Shown in pieces: positions 40,301 through 51,458 of a DNA stretch of 64,000 nt. The notes under the pieces were generated by a model. The model had not been told where the DNA came from, did no database searches, and saw only the letters and a program-made list of their open reading frames with translations. Position 1 is the stretch's first letter, and each line of letters opens with the position of its first letter. Location: the NCBI GenBank assembly GCA_048772705.1, contig JBLWGC010000104.1, positions 310,001 to 374,000 of the forward strand, read 5' to 3'. This stretch comes from Leidyana gryllorum EB-2025a (lineage: Eukaryota > Apicomplexa). Both the position numbers and the translations under genes were made by a program.

Positions 40301-41234
40301 GTTCGGCTGTCGTGGCTCGTGGAATGTGCCAAAGCCGGGGCTATCGTAGAAATAAAACCGGGCCATCTCATTCATCAAGGAGCTCATTCAGCAGAGAAGT
40401 GGAGAGGTTTGGTAGACGAATATGGTGACGAGTATGGTGAGGAGATCGACGACGGTAAGACATGAGCCAAAGACTGTGGAGAGAGAGAATATGACTCCCT
40501 CCTTAGATCGTCTGGCCCGATTACTCGAGAGCATCAAAGAGGATGAGCCAATGGAAGACGACGTCGATATCAATGACCTCATTGCGGATTTTAGCGACAG
40601 TGACAATGAAGAATTGTAAGTCGTATACACCTCACGACAGCTCATCCAAACACACTCAGACCAAACACAGGCTGTGGACGATTTGGGGTCTGCGTCTACA
40701 ATGCCGAGACTAAGAGATTTGAAGATCTGAGAGAGGAAGAACTCCACGTCATTGTCTCGCAGGGCGACAGACAGATCACTCGGGTTGAGGAGCAAATCGT
40801 TGACTGGTCCACAATGTCCAGACCCCAGGGCTCCGGGCCTCTCTGCAGACCCTTCCTGTCCCCCTTCTTGTTGCCCGGCATCGAAGCTGCGTTGATGAGT
40901 GAGCAATTCCGTCCGTCCAGTCACTCTCATTATAATATATACTGACTGTCCTCCCAGAATATTCTCGAGTCTCTGTCCCGAGATTGCGGTTCTGCCTGTG
41001 GGTGAGTAAGCAATTGCTCCAAGGCGACGCTCTGTAAGCCGAATCGCTTCGCTGGAACAGACTGAACATCGCAGAACGGCGCTGGATCAATTGGAAGCTG
41101 ATGACCCTCTCCTCGTTATCGCGCCCGACCCTTCTCCTCCGCTTCCCCACCATGTCAGAGACAAACGAGTCAAAGTTGTGTATCTCACCGCCAAGCGAGT
41201 GAACGTGACCGATGGATTGTGCGGAGAAATGTGA
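37365..41234 (+). CDS. DNA ligase IV (ATP-dependent, NHEJ)
   Basis: Twelve exons: 37365-37453, 37503-37877, 38177-38548, 38596-38760, 38812-39117, 39165-39741, 39786-40210, 40252-40454, 40507-40615, 40660-40898, 40958-41001, 41061-41234; 1025 residues. LIG4 seals double-strand breaks in end joining. The N-terminal domain has LYRLLLPQLDRERGNYG; the nucleotidyl-transfer motif with the adenylated Lys is YYLEPKLDGERI; others include ILDGELLVWD, EGIMIKD and RGWFKIKP. The C-terminal OB fold ends with LRFPRCYRGRC. One BRCT follows (FKDKRSVEDLIEKGGGKV, VRLSWLVECAKAGAI). Beyond an acidic linker the last 150 residues do not show a clear second BRCT. Introns are 41-59 nt except intron 2 (299 nt); the first donor is an atypical GTCAGC. 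The stop abuts the convergent Rev7 stop. Confidence 0.95.
38568..38591. repeat. (CA)12 microsatellite in a 47-nt LIG4 intron
   Basis: About half of intron 3 of the ligase gene (38549-38595) is a pure CA run immediately before the acceptor CGAAG. It replaces the usual pyrimidine tract with alternating CA. Confidence 0.9.
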
Positions 41235-42101
41235 TCACTGACTCGAAACAATCGTTGGATTGCTTGCCGTCCATCCACCTCCTAACTCTGGTACACAGCC
41301 CTGGGAGCACAAAACGGAAACCACTGGCCCAATGTGGTCGGGGAAGGTTAGATGGACCAACGCGTCACCCATCGGTGGAGGAGGCGGGGGTTCACATGAA
41401 ACGTTATCGTGGGCAATCCAACCACACAATAGTCTTTTCACACTGTCCGGATCGATCGCCATATCGGTCAACACTTCCTCAGCGCGGAATCGTGTACTGC
41501 GTGTCGTAGATCGCAAGTCGCCCGGCTTCACAGCGACCTGCAGACGAGTCCGCAGAACCCAACGCGAACGTTGGCTGAAGTGCTTCTTTTCGTGCAGAAG
41601 TGGCAGACGCCGCCGCAATTGGTCGAGAGCAATTTTGACTGTGTGCGTGCACTCATTCGTAAAGACGTGGGGGCCGAGTTCGGGTATCATTCCAGTCGTC
41701 TGACGAAAGGTGTAGAGGGTTCAGGCCTCCAACATACCTTGAAGAATAGCCGCTGAGAATGTATACACTTCTCACTGTCAGGAGGGAAATGCCACACGAG
41801 CATCTCCAGCCCTTCAACTAAACCATTCATTAAACATTCTCGTAACGACTCTACAGCGTGATCAACATAGTCCAGCACTGCCGGACTCAGGGAGGTCCAG
41901 ACGAATGTATCAAACACTACTTTCTCATGAAAAGTCTCTTCGGGATAAACCTGTAGCGCCCACAAAGCCGTGTGGACTGATGAACGTAGAAACTCTGTCA
42001 CAACTTCCACAGCATCTGATTCCAGTAAATTAATCACACCAGACCCTTGAACACGTACATCGTTTGGGTCGAGAGCTCTCCAAGCGTAGTTTTCGCATCA
42101 T
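41235..42101 (-). CDS. Rev7/MAD2L2-like HORMA-domain protein
   Basis: Exons 42059-42101, 41738-42015 and 41235-41699 (introns 43 and 38 nt) give 261 residues. Rev7 is the HORMA adaptor that joins Rev3 and Rev1 in translesion polymerase zeta and also acts in end-joining control in animals. The diagnostic block is VEVVTEFLRSSVHTALWALQ, VYPEETFHEKVVFD and LDYVDHAVESLRECLMNG, which lines up with the MAD2L2 N-terminal half; the C-terminal safety-belt half is more diverged and contains a six-Pro run. I start at ATG 42101 (MMRKLRLESSRPKR); the first join is supported by phase. Human MAD2L2 is 211 residues, so this one is longer. The divergent PIG-Q start is 22 bp away. Confidence 0.8.
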
Positions 42102-42123
42102 GGCTCAAGCTTAATTTTATTGC

Positions 42124-45100
42124 ATGGCGGCAACGCTAGATGGAGTAAAGCTCTACTGGCCACTGCTTCGACCAAAAGAGGGTAAGTGACGGTGCATAAT
42201 CATCACATGTTCCTCAGACCCACCAAAGAAGGACTCGATTGTGCTGGGATGGTTCCTGCTTGAAGACAGTCCTCGACCTCAAAATGGAAATGTTGTTCTG
42301 GAGTGTACGTGCCCGATCACCCATGAAAAGCTATTATCAGCTTTTCAGTGTCGCGAAATGAGAAGCCACGGAACGTCCCGACACTGACATATTTAAATGC
42401 TGTGGTTGCAAGTGTCCTGCCGTGTCCTGACCACCTTTCGGTACGTGACCGCGCACACGTGTGCTAATTTCTCGCACGGTATAACATATCTCTCTCCCAG
42501 CATGAAGCATTGGGGGACTTGTTGAGAACCGCCAAGGTTGATCACAGCTTTGAGGACTTGCTCAATCAGGATTTACATGTGCTCGGGGTATACTTATCGG
42601 AGAATAAGATGAACGTTTCAGCACTGAGGAGCATGATCTTGACAGAAAGAGCCAACCGACGGTCTCATAATGTGCTGGAGCCATGGTGGCTCGACTTGAA
42701 AGCCGGGGAATGGCTGGAAGAGCCTTCAGGCCCTTTTCAAAACCTCACGAACTGGCCACGGATCAGGTGAGGCTGCTTCAACGAGTGGCAATATGAAGGT
42801 CACGTGGCTTTCAGAGGTGTATATCGGTATCGTCAGCGGCCGTCTGGTAGTGTTGATCGTCCTACGAGGCAGCAGATGCAACGAGTACAGTTGAACGGGC
42901 CCTGCGACATTATATTTTACCAATATCCCGATGATGCGCTATACTACACCAGTGCTGCGACAGGGACTGTAAAGTTGTTGCAGGTGGTGGCACAAGATGC
43001 ACGGGAGGTACGGGAATGGAGGACGACTCGGACTGTGTCTCAATCTTGTCCGTTGGCTGTGGCTGCGGAGGGTCACGATCGAGGAGCGTTGGCGCACGTC
43101 CTGCAACAGTTGAATCTCGCTGGATATGTGGACGCTGCTGCCAGTCACTGGTCGCCGCCTTCACGAGTGAACAGTCCGCCGATGTCGCCTCGGAATGTGA
43201 TCCCCGAGGCGTCTATGGAAGACCTTTCGGAAATGTCATCGCCGGAGAAGGCGCCCGGTAATCGGCGAGGTACATCCGCGAGTGGCGATCCACGGCGGTC
43301 GAAGACTCGAGCAGAGACGATGGACCATTTGTGCAAACCGGATGTGCTGAGCCCGAGTACGACAAATCAAGTGACACCGGAGGGTCGCGTGCCATCTCCA
43401 CCACCAGTGACATGGTGGGGACGGATTACGAAGATCTTTTATGGGTTCGCGTGTTTATTCTTGACGCCGATTCTGGCCTGGTCAGCGGTGTTGGCGGTTC
43501 CGATATTCCGAATGTTGGGATTACAGAACGATGTCGAGTTTGCAAATGAGCGAAAGTCGCCTTTCAGCCAGTTTCTGGCTCAGGTGAAGGTGCGATTCCG
43601 TATAGTGGCCCAATGGCCAGCTGTTTGTTCCCGTATGCGGGAGTTGCGACATATTCATGAATGGCAGATGATGCGACGTGCGTCATCTGACTCGCAGACA
43701 AGCGCTGACATCCCTGTGGGGGACGCGACGTCTGCTGTTCAAGCCTTAGGGTTACGTCTTGGCTACAGTGTTCTGGTCGTCAGCTCCACAACTCTATTTG
43801 TGATCGATCACCTCTTGGGTTGGGGTTTGGCCTGGATGCTGTTCACGAGATCCCAAGCCGTACTCAAGACGCTCCATAAGCTATATATGTTCCTCCACAT
43901 TGACGTCCTGAGAGCTCAGGTGGATTGGTTGGGGGGGTTCCCAGCTGGACTGAAACTGAATGATCGTTTATCTCTCTTCATTGCCGAGATTCTTCTGACC
44001 GCCATCGACACCTGGAACGAGCTGACCACATTATTGGCTCCAATGGAACCATTGATTGCAAAGATCGTTGGGATTGTGTCTCTCTTTGGAGCCTCATTCA
44101 CTGTGGCAGTCACACTCGACATTCTCGCGTTCTGCACACTCCACGTGAGATTATTTTCACCCCCGCTCGCTCGCTAACGGATAATTGCATCGTGTCTTCT
44201 CAGATATTTTACATTTATGTCTTTGTGTCTCAACTCACCCGATTGACTCTGCGAGCACTCCTGAGTCTCTGGTATCTGTTTAGGTGAGACACCGAGCAAA
44301 GATCCGTCTCGTGACATCTCATTTGTAGAGGCCGGAAGTGGAATGAGCTGCGACGTCGAGTGGACAGCTGTGAATATAATATCGACCAGTTACTGTTGGG
44401 ATCAGTGACCTTCACCTGTCTACTCCTCCTTCTGCCCACCATCCTCGTCTACTATGCCTCATTTGTCCTCATTTGGCTCATCATCTTGTGTAAGTCGGAA
44501 ACTCAGCAGCAGCATACTGCCGACAATATTATATGTCCGCTCGGCGGCTTCATCAGGTACTCAGCTCTTCTTGCAGTTCATCCTGACCGTTCTCAACCAT
44601 TTCCCCTTCTATTTACTGTTCCAAAAGGTGGTCACCGGGTCGTGTCTGCCCTCCGGAGTCACCTTCGAGCCCCTCAATGGTGAGCCATCGGTCGAGCTAA
44701 CTGTGCGAGAAGAGATGAGACGAGACGATCGGCTGATTAATTCAGTCTCTCGTCTCTCTCTCACTTCTATCCTCCCTCCCCCCATCTCTGTTGCAAATGT
44801 TGTTCAGCAGTTGGAGATTTAGCCTCGACCTCGCCCCCCCAAATTGGAATAGGCGCTAACCGAGTAGACATGTACTACTGGCGGCTGAAAGCCAATACGG
44901 TTTCTATGAATGATTCGGTCTTCAAGCCGTTCGGTGTTGGACTGAGATTGCAGTTTGCAAACTTTAATCCCAGGCGGATTGTAACGTAAGCAGCGACTGG
45001 TTGTGTCTCCTCTTCATCCGTGTGTGTGTGGGGGCTGTGTGCAGGTCGGTCCTCACCGGTCAGATCATTCATTTACACGGTGGCCTCGGGTTTCTCTTCA

Positions 45101-45345
45101 AGATATTACCCTCTGAGGACGGCAGCGCGACGCCTGCGTCCAGCAAGAGGGGAGGGAGGGTGAGCAACGAGCTCAACCCTTTCCAAGGAGAGGAAAAGGG
45201 GCCCGAAGTCGCAAGCTTTTTTCCGTTCGTCTTGACCGATTTCCACTTGGCTGGAGGACGAGAATTGCTCGCATTGGCTATGGAAGGATTGCCTGGGCGG
45301 CAAACTCTAGCTGAGGAACTGATGGTGCGTGGCAGTGGAGTATAA
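42124..45345 (+). CDS. GPI-GlcNAc transferase subunit Q (PIG-Q/Gpi1)
   Basis: Ten exons: 42124-42181, 42218-42304, 42349-42440, 42501-42766, 42815-44144, 44204-44283, 44329-44489, 44557-44679, 44868-44985, 45045-45345; 871 residues. PIG-Q is a membrane subunit of the complex that makes GlcNAc-PI, the first step of GPI-anchor synthesis on the ER. The Gpi1 core is recognisable: GGFPAGLKLNDRLSLFI, a multi-helix region, LRALLSLWYLFRG, the block DSCEYNIDQLLLGSVTF, LLLPTILVYYASFV and NHFPFYLLF. The N-terminal 450 residues are poorly conserved, with a Ser/Pro-rich insert. Most introns are 36-67 nt; one is 188 nt. Intron 3 holds GCACACGTGTGC. The next gene's ATG is 19 nt after the stop. Confidence 0.85.
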
Positions 45346-45364
45346 AGGTGCAATTTTTTCTTCC

Positions 45365-47014
45365 ATGAGAGTGGCGGTTTGCGATGTTGCCTTTACTGCT
45401 CTTCTCGCCCCCATACATAAACAAACGTTGGATTCTTATACCAACAGAAGTCCCGAAGAAAGCAGTTTAGAGGTTGCCTGGAGAACAACTTTGTCTTTTT
45501 TGCCCATTCAAGACATTCTGCGTCTCGAGTGCGTCTCCAAGGCTTTTCGACTCGCAGTCCAGAGCTCCTGTTATGAGGCTCTCCGCATCAATCTACGGGC
45601 AGAACTCGGAGACGCACAACCGTTCCCGGGTGCACCTCTCACCGATCCACTCTGGCGGACGCAATGGGGCTTCCGAGCTCACATTGCGGCTCTGCGGTGC
45701 GTAGCTCTCTATGCCGCGGTCTGCTGCACCGAAACCGATATGCAGCAGACTGAAGCCGGATTACAGAGCACCCGAGACATCTGCGAGTTCCTCAGACATC
45801 TCAGCGGACCCGAACATTTCGTTGATCCCAATACCAGCACAATGCTCAATACTGTTGTCAAACGAGCTTTACAACAGCCCGCCTCTGTCTTCACTCCCGA
45901 AGAGAAACGAGGACTCTCCACCGTGGCAGCCGGCATTGGCAAACTCACCGGAACAGAGCCACAAATACCCCCGGACTATCTTCCTCGCCCCGCCAGACCT
46001 GTAACACTGGGCGAGCCACACAAGAATCCTAAAGAGTTCTTCCAAACTCTACTCCTGGAGTTCGGACGGGTCGTCAGAATGTTCATACGCCGTCAAAAGC
46101 AAACCCAGAAAGTCATCAAGGAACTTCAGAATTGTCGCTGTCGTCTACTCAAAGTAATCGACACCTCTATCACCACTTTACAACGCCTCAACGAGACACT
46201 CGGCGATACAGAAGATGCCTATAAAGCCGATCTTGATCGCCTCACCACCATTATGCACTCACCCGATCTGGCAAAGAATATACCCGCCCTATATATCGAT
46301 GAGGCTGAACGGGAAAAACTCAACAAGGCCGAGGAGAAACAACCAGAAATGAAAACGCCCACTCAAACAATAAGAGGGACACCAGTCTTCCAACCCGGAG
46401 CCACTCCCCCTTTCTCACCAATGATGATGCCCAGGACCACAATACCCCCTCCCATGATGCCAACCCTACCCCTCGCTGCGCAGCAACAACAGGCACCCCA
46501 ACAGCAACAACAACCACCACAACCAGGAGGAGATCCCATGCAAATGAACAATCAACAACCGACTCCAGCGCCAAATCCCATGCAACCAACCCACCCTATG
46601 CCTTCCATGCAACAGCCCTCTACTGGGATGGGGGGGGCACCACCAAATATGATGCAACCACCCCAACAATATCCCGCCTGGCAAACCTACCAACCTCCAG
46701 GAATGGCCGCATATGGTCAAATGCAACATAATATGTACCAACCTCAGGTACAGCCTACACCAGCGAATCAGCAATCACCACCTGGCATGATCAAACCTGC
46801 TCCGCTACCCAGAATGATGATGCCCTCAATGATGCGGTATGATACCAACACTGGCATGCCACAAACTCCTATCGGCTCTTACACCAATACGGGCTTTCAT
46901 ATGCTCACACAACCCCCCAGTATGGAAAATACACTAAGTCGCGGCCAAAATCGCCCTTTAATGACTCCTGGGAGCTATTCTAACTATGATGGTCGACGGC
47001 CGCCCATGAAATAA
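45365..47014 (+). CDS. F-box-like protein with Met/Gln/Pro-rich tail
   Basis: A single exon of 549 residues from ATG 45365 (MRVAVCDVAFTALLAP). Residues about 35-65 look like an F-box (LSFLPIQDILRLECVSKAF). A helical region follows, with a coiled-coil-like segment at about 230-290 (RVVMRF..RRQKQTQKVIKEL, then LLKVIDTSITTLQRLNETL). From about residue 330 on, the sequence is low complexity, dominated by Met, Pro, Gln and Asn (MMMPRTTIPPPMMPTLP, QQQQQPPQPGG), a prion-like composition. If the F-box is real it may bind Skp1; the tail suggests condensate-type interactions. Both are inference. It starts 19 nt after PIG-Q and ends 23 bp from the convergent coiled-coil gene. Confidence 0.6.
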   Translation: MRVAVCDVAFTALLAPIHKQTLDSYTNRSPEESSLEVAWRTTLSFLPIQDILRLECVSKAFRLAVQSSCYEALRINLRAELGDAQPFPGAPLTDPLWRTQWGFRAHIAALRCVALYAAVCCTETDMQQTEAGLQSTRDICEFLRHLSGPEHFVDPNTSTMLNTVVKRALQQPASVFTPEEKRGLSTVAAGIGKLTGTEPQIPPDYLPRPARPVTLGEPHKNPKEFFQTLLLEFGRVVRMFIRRQKQTQKVIKELQNCRCRLLKVIDTSITTLQRLNETLGDTEDAYKADLDRLTTIMHSPDLAKNIPALYIDEAEREKLNKAEEKQPEMKTPTQTIRGTPVFQPGATPPFSPMMMPRTTIPPPMMPTLPLAAQQQQAPQQQQQPPQPGGDPMQMNNQQPTPAPNPMQPTHPMPSMQQPSTGMGGAPPNMMQPPQQYPAWQTYQPPGMAAYGQMQHNMYQPQVQPTPANQQSPPGMIKPAPLPRMMMPSMMRYDTNTGMPQTPIGSYTNTGFHMLTQPPSMENTLSRGQNRPLMTPGSYSNYDGRRPPMK

Positions 47015-47037
47015 CCAAGAAAAGAAGAAGAACAAAG

Positions 47038-50000
47038 TCATTCACGACTGGTCTCTCGACTCATTCCGAAGTTCGGCGTACCCGAATGTACTGCCGGTAA
47101 TGCTGCTGGCGCCATCCCGGCCGCAGAATATATCACACCCCGCGGTGTTAATTGACGCGGGAGAGTTGGCGTGAGGCTATTCAGACTGCTGCTCCGTTTC
47201 CGCATCTCCACCGTCCGCCGGAAAGGTCTATGCGTCGGAATGAAGCGATTCAATGGCCCCGCCAGGACAGCCCCGCAGGCCCACGGGGGCGATGGATGAC
47301 GCACCATGTTTGATGGCATCGTTTCGTTAGACCCACTGGCAGACGATGTGAGTGAAGAAGGATATGTCATCACTTCTGGATTGAAGGTCACATGCCTGCT
47401 GCTATTTGGTGGAGACAGGCCCATCGCTTGCGATCCATCCTTCGTAGTTGGCCGAGGTGGCAATCGAATGCTCTCGATGCTGCTTTGAGGGTTTTCGGTG
47501 TCGGCAGTGCTCAACTTTTCCAGACTTCCCGCTTTCACCGCAGAAGTCACACTCTCGGCCGGCAACGAGTGATCGGGGGGCGGCGCAGCAGCAGGTGCCA
47601 TCTCGGGCGAGGCCACACTCGGCGTTGTCTGACTCTCAGGGCTTTCGTCTGAGGATAGCTGCGAACCCGCCGCGTGAATTGGGCATTCGAATGAAGGAGA
47701 AGGCGGTGGTGGCGCTGAATACTGTTGTAGGCTCTCTGGACTTGGCGCGAAGCTCTGTTGCCGTCTAAAGACCATGGCTTCTGTCGGAGCTGCATTCGCA
47801 GATGGGAAAGTACGGTATGGAGGGGATGCCAAGACTTTCCGACTTTGGCCGGTGGACGCGCTGTGCTGTTGTCCTTGTTCTGACCGGCTGGTCGACAGAG
47901 TCTCGTAAGCCTCTTCACATTTGACGCCGAAGTTTATGATCTCCAGATCGCGCTTCTGTCGATCAATTTTGTCCCTCTGGCGGTCGACAATCTCCTTCAA
48001 CTCATCTATGCGGACCTTCGCGTCTGCAAGGGCCTGCTCGCCGAGTTTCATTTGATACCTCGCAGTCTTCACTCGCCGCATCAAGTTGTCCCGCTCTTCT
48101 TCCAATTCACGGATTCTCTCCATTGCCACCACATGGGACTCATGACCGTTGGCAGTGTAGGGACTAAGTCCCACAGTGAAGGAGTCGCCATGCTGAGTTC
48201 CCCTTGAGAAAAAATCCTCACCACACTGAAGATAGAGGGGATCCGCGCAACTGATCTTTCGTGGAGAGATAGCTTGCTTCTTGGGCTCCTGAGTGACGCT
48301 CAGGAGCTTCCTGCGAACGTCCCGCAGCTCTCTCATCAAATCACGCTTCTCCTTCACAGCGGTTTTCATTGCTTCGAGGAGATCAAGCACATCTTTTTTC
48401 ACCAACCCATTCTCTTCAACTAAGCGAGTAGTCTCAGCCTTCAATCGTTTATTCTCCTCCTCTATTTCCTTCCCGATTGTCTGCTCACTTAACTTAGCTT
48501 GAAGGGATGCGATTGTGTCTTGCAAACCTCGACGATCATCCTCCGCTTGCTGCAGACATAGCTCCAATGCACCGATTTTGTCGCTGGTTTCTCTCTGCAG
48601 CTGCACAATATAGTTGCCTCTCTCCAGGTCCGCCTGACGATAAATCTCCAAGGCGGTTTCCAGCTCTTCTTTCGCTCTGTTAGTGTCTGTTAAGGTTGAC
48701 ATTGTGGCCTTCAAATGAATTTCTGCATCTTTCCGCCACGCCTCTTGCTCTATGTACTTCTCTTTCAAAGCAACGAGTTCATCCTGCAGTGCTTTGACTG
48801 CTTGCTCGTCAGGGTGGCTGCTGTCGCTGTGAGAGGTTATTTGTATCAAAAAATTGTCACCTACCTGGTGGTGCGCCGGACCGACGATGGTGCTTCACTT
48901 CGACTCTCACTTGAAGAGGTCCTGTGATATTCCTCAGAACCATCCGACGTGTCCATCGTTTGTAGCTTCCCCTTCGACACCAACTCGCCAATGGCAGCAA
49001 GACCTCTTAATACCACCTTGCCCAAATCCTTTTTGTGCTCTTTTCGTCGTCGGGATTTCGATCGACGTCGACTTGACTGAGAAAATGATTGGCTCTCGCC
49101 TGTTACAGCACTGGCTTCAGATGTAGTGGTGACGGTCTGTAATCGTCCAGTATCCGTCTCATCGGTCCAACTTGTCTGCAACCCCTCTGTGGTTCTAGTC
49201 TCAGCCTCAGATGTGGTTTGAACGGAATAGTCCGTTGAGTTCTCGACAGCACTCTTCACCATCATGTTCAGGGCTTGAACGAGTGCAAGGACGTCTTCTC
49301 GGGGAGCGCCGGCAAGCATTCGTTCTTGAATGGTGTTGGCTATCACTGCAAGGACGCTGCGAGTACTTTGGGTCGATCCGGTGTGAGTGGTTGTTAGTGT
49401 TGTTGAGGTGTGGCGGGACTCTGTCTCTGTAGTGTGATCGTCGACGTCCGTCTCTTCCGCTTCAGCTTCAGCTTCCTCCTCCTCCTCTGACTCACTGCGG
49501 GCTGCAGCAGCCTCAGACGAGGTTAGGTCACCATCAACACTGGGGACGAGGTGTGGCAGATCCTTTTTAATACGTTCCTCGGCCGACTCCCACCAAGCAA
49601 ATCGGACGTGCTTTTGGTCAACACCAGAATCCGAGTCGTCGGCGGCCGGTTCGTCGTCTTCGACCTCTTGACTCGAAGATTCACGGCCCTCACCACTTTC
49701 TGATTCCTGCAACTCCTCCTGGCTTTGCTGTTCAGGTGACGACTGACTATCTGTAGCCTGATATTCAATCGAGCCACTTTCCTGACTGGAAGACTGAAGC
49801 ACTGGGCCGTTGGATCCCTCTGGACCGCTGGACTCCCAGCCCACCAAATCCCGAATCTCCATCTCTGCATCGGAAATGGTGCGTTGCCAGTACGGCGCAG
49901 TGCTGGGGGTAGAGTGACGACTGTAGCCTTTTTGTGCATCTGGGGAGGCAGATCGAGGTCGATTCCGTTCCTTCAACAACGTAGACGGTGCGAATTGTGA

Positions 50001-50153
50001 GTCAGGAGCTAAACCCCGCAACCAAAATGAAGGTGGCTTTGGGGCGGATAATTCACGCAGGTTTCCCGATATCATGGCATAAGCGTTAGTCTGGTCCTGT
50101 TCGGCGTCGCTGGGCGCAACACCGAAGTGGGGGAGGTCGTTGTGTGCTGACAT
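47038..50153 (-). CDS. Large coiled-coil protein with disordered ends
   Basis: Exons 48865-50153 and 47038-48826 join across a 38-nt intron (GTAGGT..CACAG) and give 1025 residues. The N-terminal 430 residues are Ser/Glu/Thr-rich and disordered, with an acidic run (EEEEEAEAEAEETD) and a basic patch (SSRRRSKSRRRKEHKKD). A long heptad-rich coiled coil follows at about 435-640 and 690-760 (ALQDELVALKEKYIEQE, EEENKRLKAETTRLVEEN, RIDELKEIVDRQRDKIDRQK). The C-terminus is Pro/Ser-rich. No family can be named; such proteins are often cytoskeletal or centrosomal. The in-frame junction between two otherwise unrelated composition blocks is the reason to treat this as one gene; transcript data could split it. 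Confidence 0.65.
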
Positions 50154-50302
50154 TGTAGGCTTGACCTATGTTGGACGCATCTTGACTGCGATGAAGGGTG
50201 TGTGCCGTACCGCACACACGTTTACACCTGTGATGGGGGCTCAAGTCGACACAATGATCCATGAGTTGACCAAAAAAAACAGAATAATCACGCCGGACCA
50301 CA

Positions 50303-51336
50303 ATGTCACGTATTAGTTCCTCCCAGTATGACCGGCAAATCACCATCTTCTCTCCCGAAGGGAAACTATTCCAAGTTGGTGGGTCCGATGGGTGGCGAAG
50401 CCCTTTCCAATTTTGTGGTCAGAGTATGCATTTCGGGCTATCAACAGCTCCAACATCACGGTGGTTGGCTTAAAGGGGAAGAATTGTGTGGTATTGGTTG
50501 GACACAAGAAGGTAGCTTCCCAGGCATTGCAACAGGTAAGGGGCTGTTCAGATGCAGTGGAAAGTGGATCACAGGACAAACTGCTGGATTCGAGCTCCCT
50601 GTCGTCCTTCTACCATGTGACGGGTCGCATTGGGGGTGCTTTCGTCGGTCTTCCAGGTGATTTAATCCATGTCGTAAGCTGTGTTGATTATGAGGATTGT
50701 AGCCGACTGCCGAGCGATGGTGTTCCGCACTCGACAGAAGGCCGCCGACTTCCAATATGAGAATGGTTATCCTATGCCTGTACACTACCTGGCTCACAAG
50801 ATTGCCAATCTGAACCAAGTTTTCACTCAGCATGCCTATATGCGTCTACACGCTTGCCGTAAGGACTTATATGTGTGTGAGGTTGTATTGACCCGTTTTG
50901 ATTCACCGTAGTCGGTCTGCTGATCTCAATAGATGAGGAGCAGGGTCCAAGCCTCTATCGTTTTGACCCAGCTGGGTGGTATACTGGCAACAAGGTAAGT
51001 TCTTCAACTAGGTTTCGGTCCTGAAGCGCTCCTCACCCTTTCAGGCGGCGGTCGTGGGCAATAAGGAGTCTGAGGCGACCAATTACTTTGAGAAGCTTTT
51101 GAAGAAAAAGGAACCCGAGACGGTGGAAGAAACTATTTGTGGTGCGATCCTGTGCTTACAAACGGTGAGTCTCAAATCGAGAGAGACAGATTTTACGTTG
51201 ATGGCAGACGCTCGGGCTGGATTTCAAAGTGAGCGATCTGGAGATCGCTCTGGTGACTACGGAGGACCCAAATTTCCGCACCTTGTCTGAGGATCAGATA
51301 GATAACTACTTGACGATGGTTGCTGAGCGCGAGTGA
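50303..51336 (+). CDS. 20S proteasome subunit alpha type-6 (alpha1)
   Basis: Seven exons: 50303-50378, 50423-50535, 50575-50656, 50703-50858, 50912-50994, 51045-51164, 51208-51336; 252 residues. It is one of seven alpha subunits forming the gate ring of the 20S core. The alpha-subunit N-terminal signature is YDRQITIFSPEGKLFQVEYA, followed by FRAINSSNITVVGLKGKNC. PSMA6-specific landmarks are DKLLDSSSLSSF, DCRAMVFRTRQKAADF, VFTQHAYMRLHAC and SIDEEQGPSLYRFDPAGWYTG. Start ATG 50303 (MSRISSS) matches the family start. Introns are 39-53 nt with GT-AG ends. The 149-bp spacer to the divergent coiled-coil gene contains an imperfect CGCACACACGTTTACAC motif. Confidence 0.96.
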
Positions 51337-51458
51337 GTTGTAGCTGAGTGTATCCGATGTGGACGGGAGCACGAGATGATTGACACCGAGCCTTTGAAAT
51401 GATTAGTGTGCTAGAACTGGGTGCGGAATAAAAAAGGAAAAAAATAACAAACAAGAGT

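Noticed and set aside
42091-42110. CATCATGGCTCAAG just upstream of PIG-Q, similar to the end of the dinoflagellate spliced leader (TGGCTCAAG)
   Set aside because: Only nine bases match and such a 9-mer is expected by chance about once in 64 kb on two strands; it also overlaps the Rev7 first exon.
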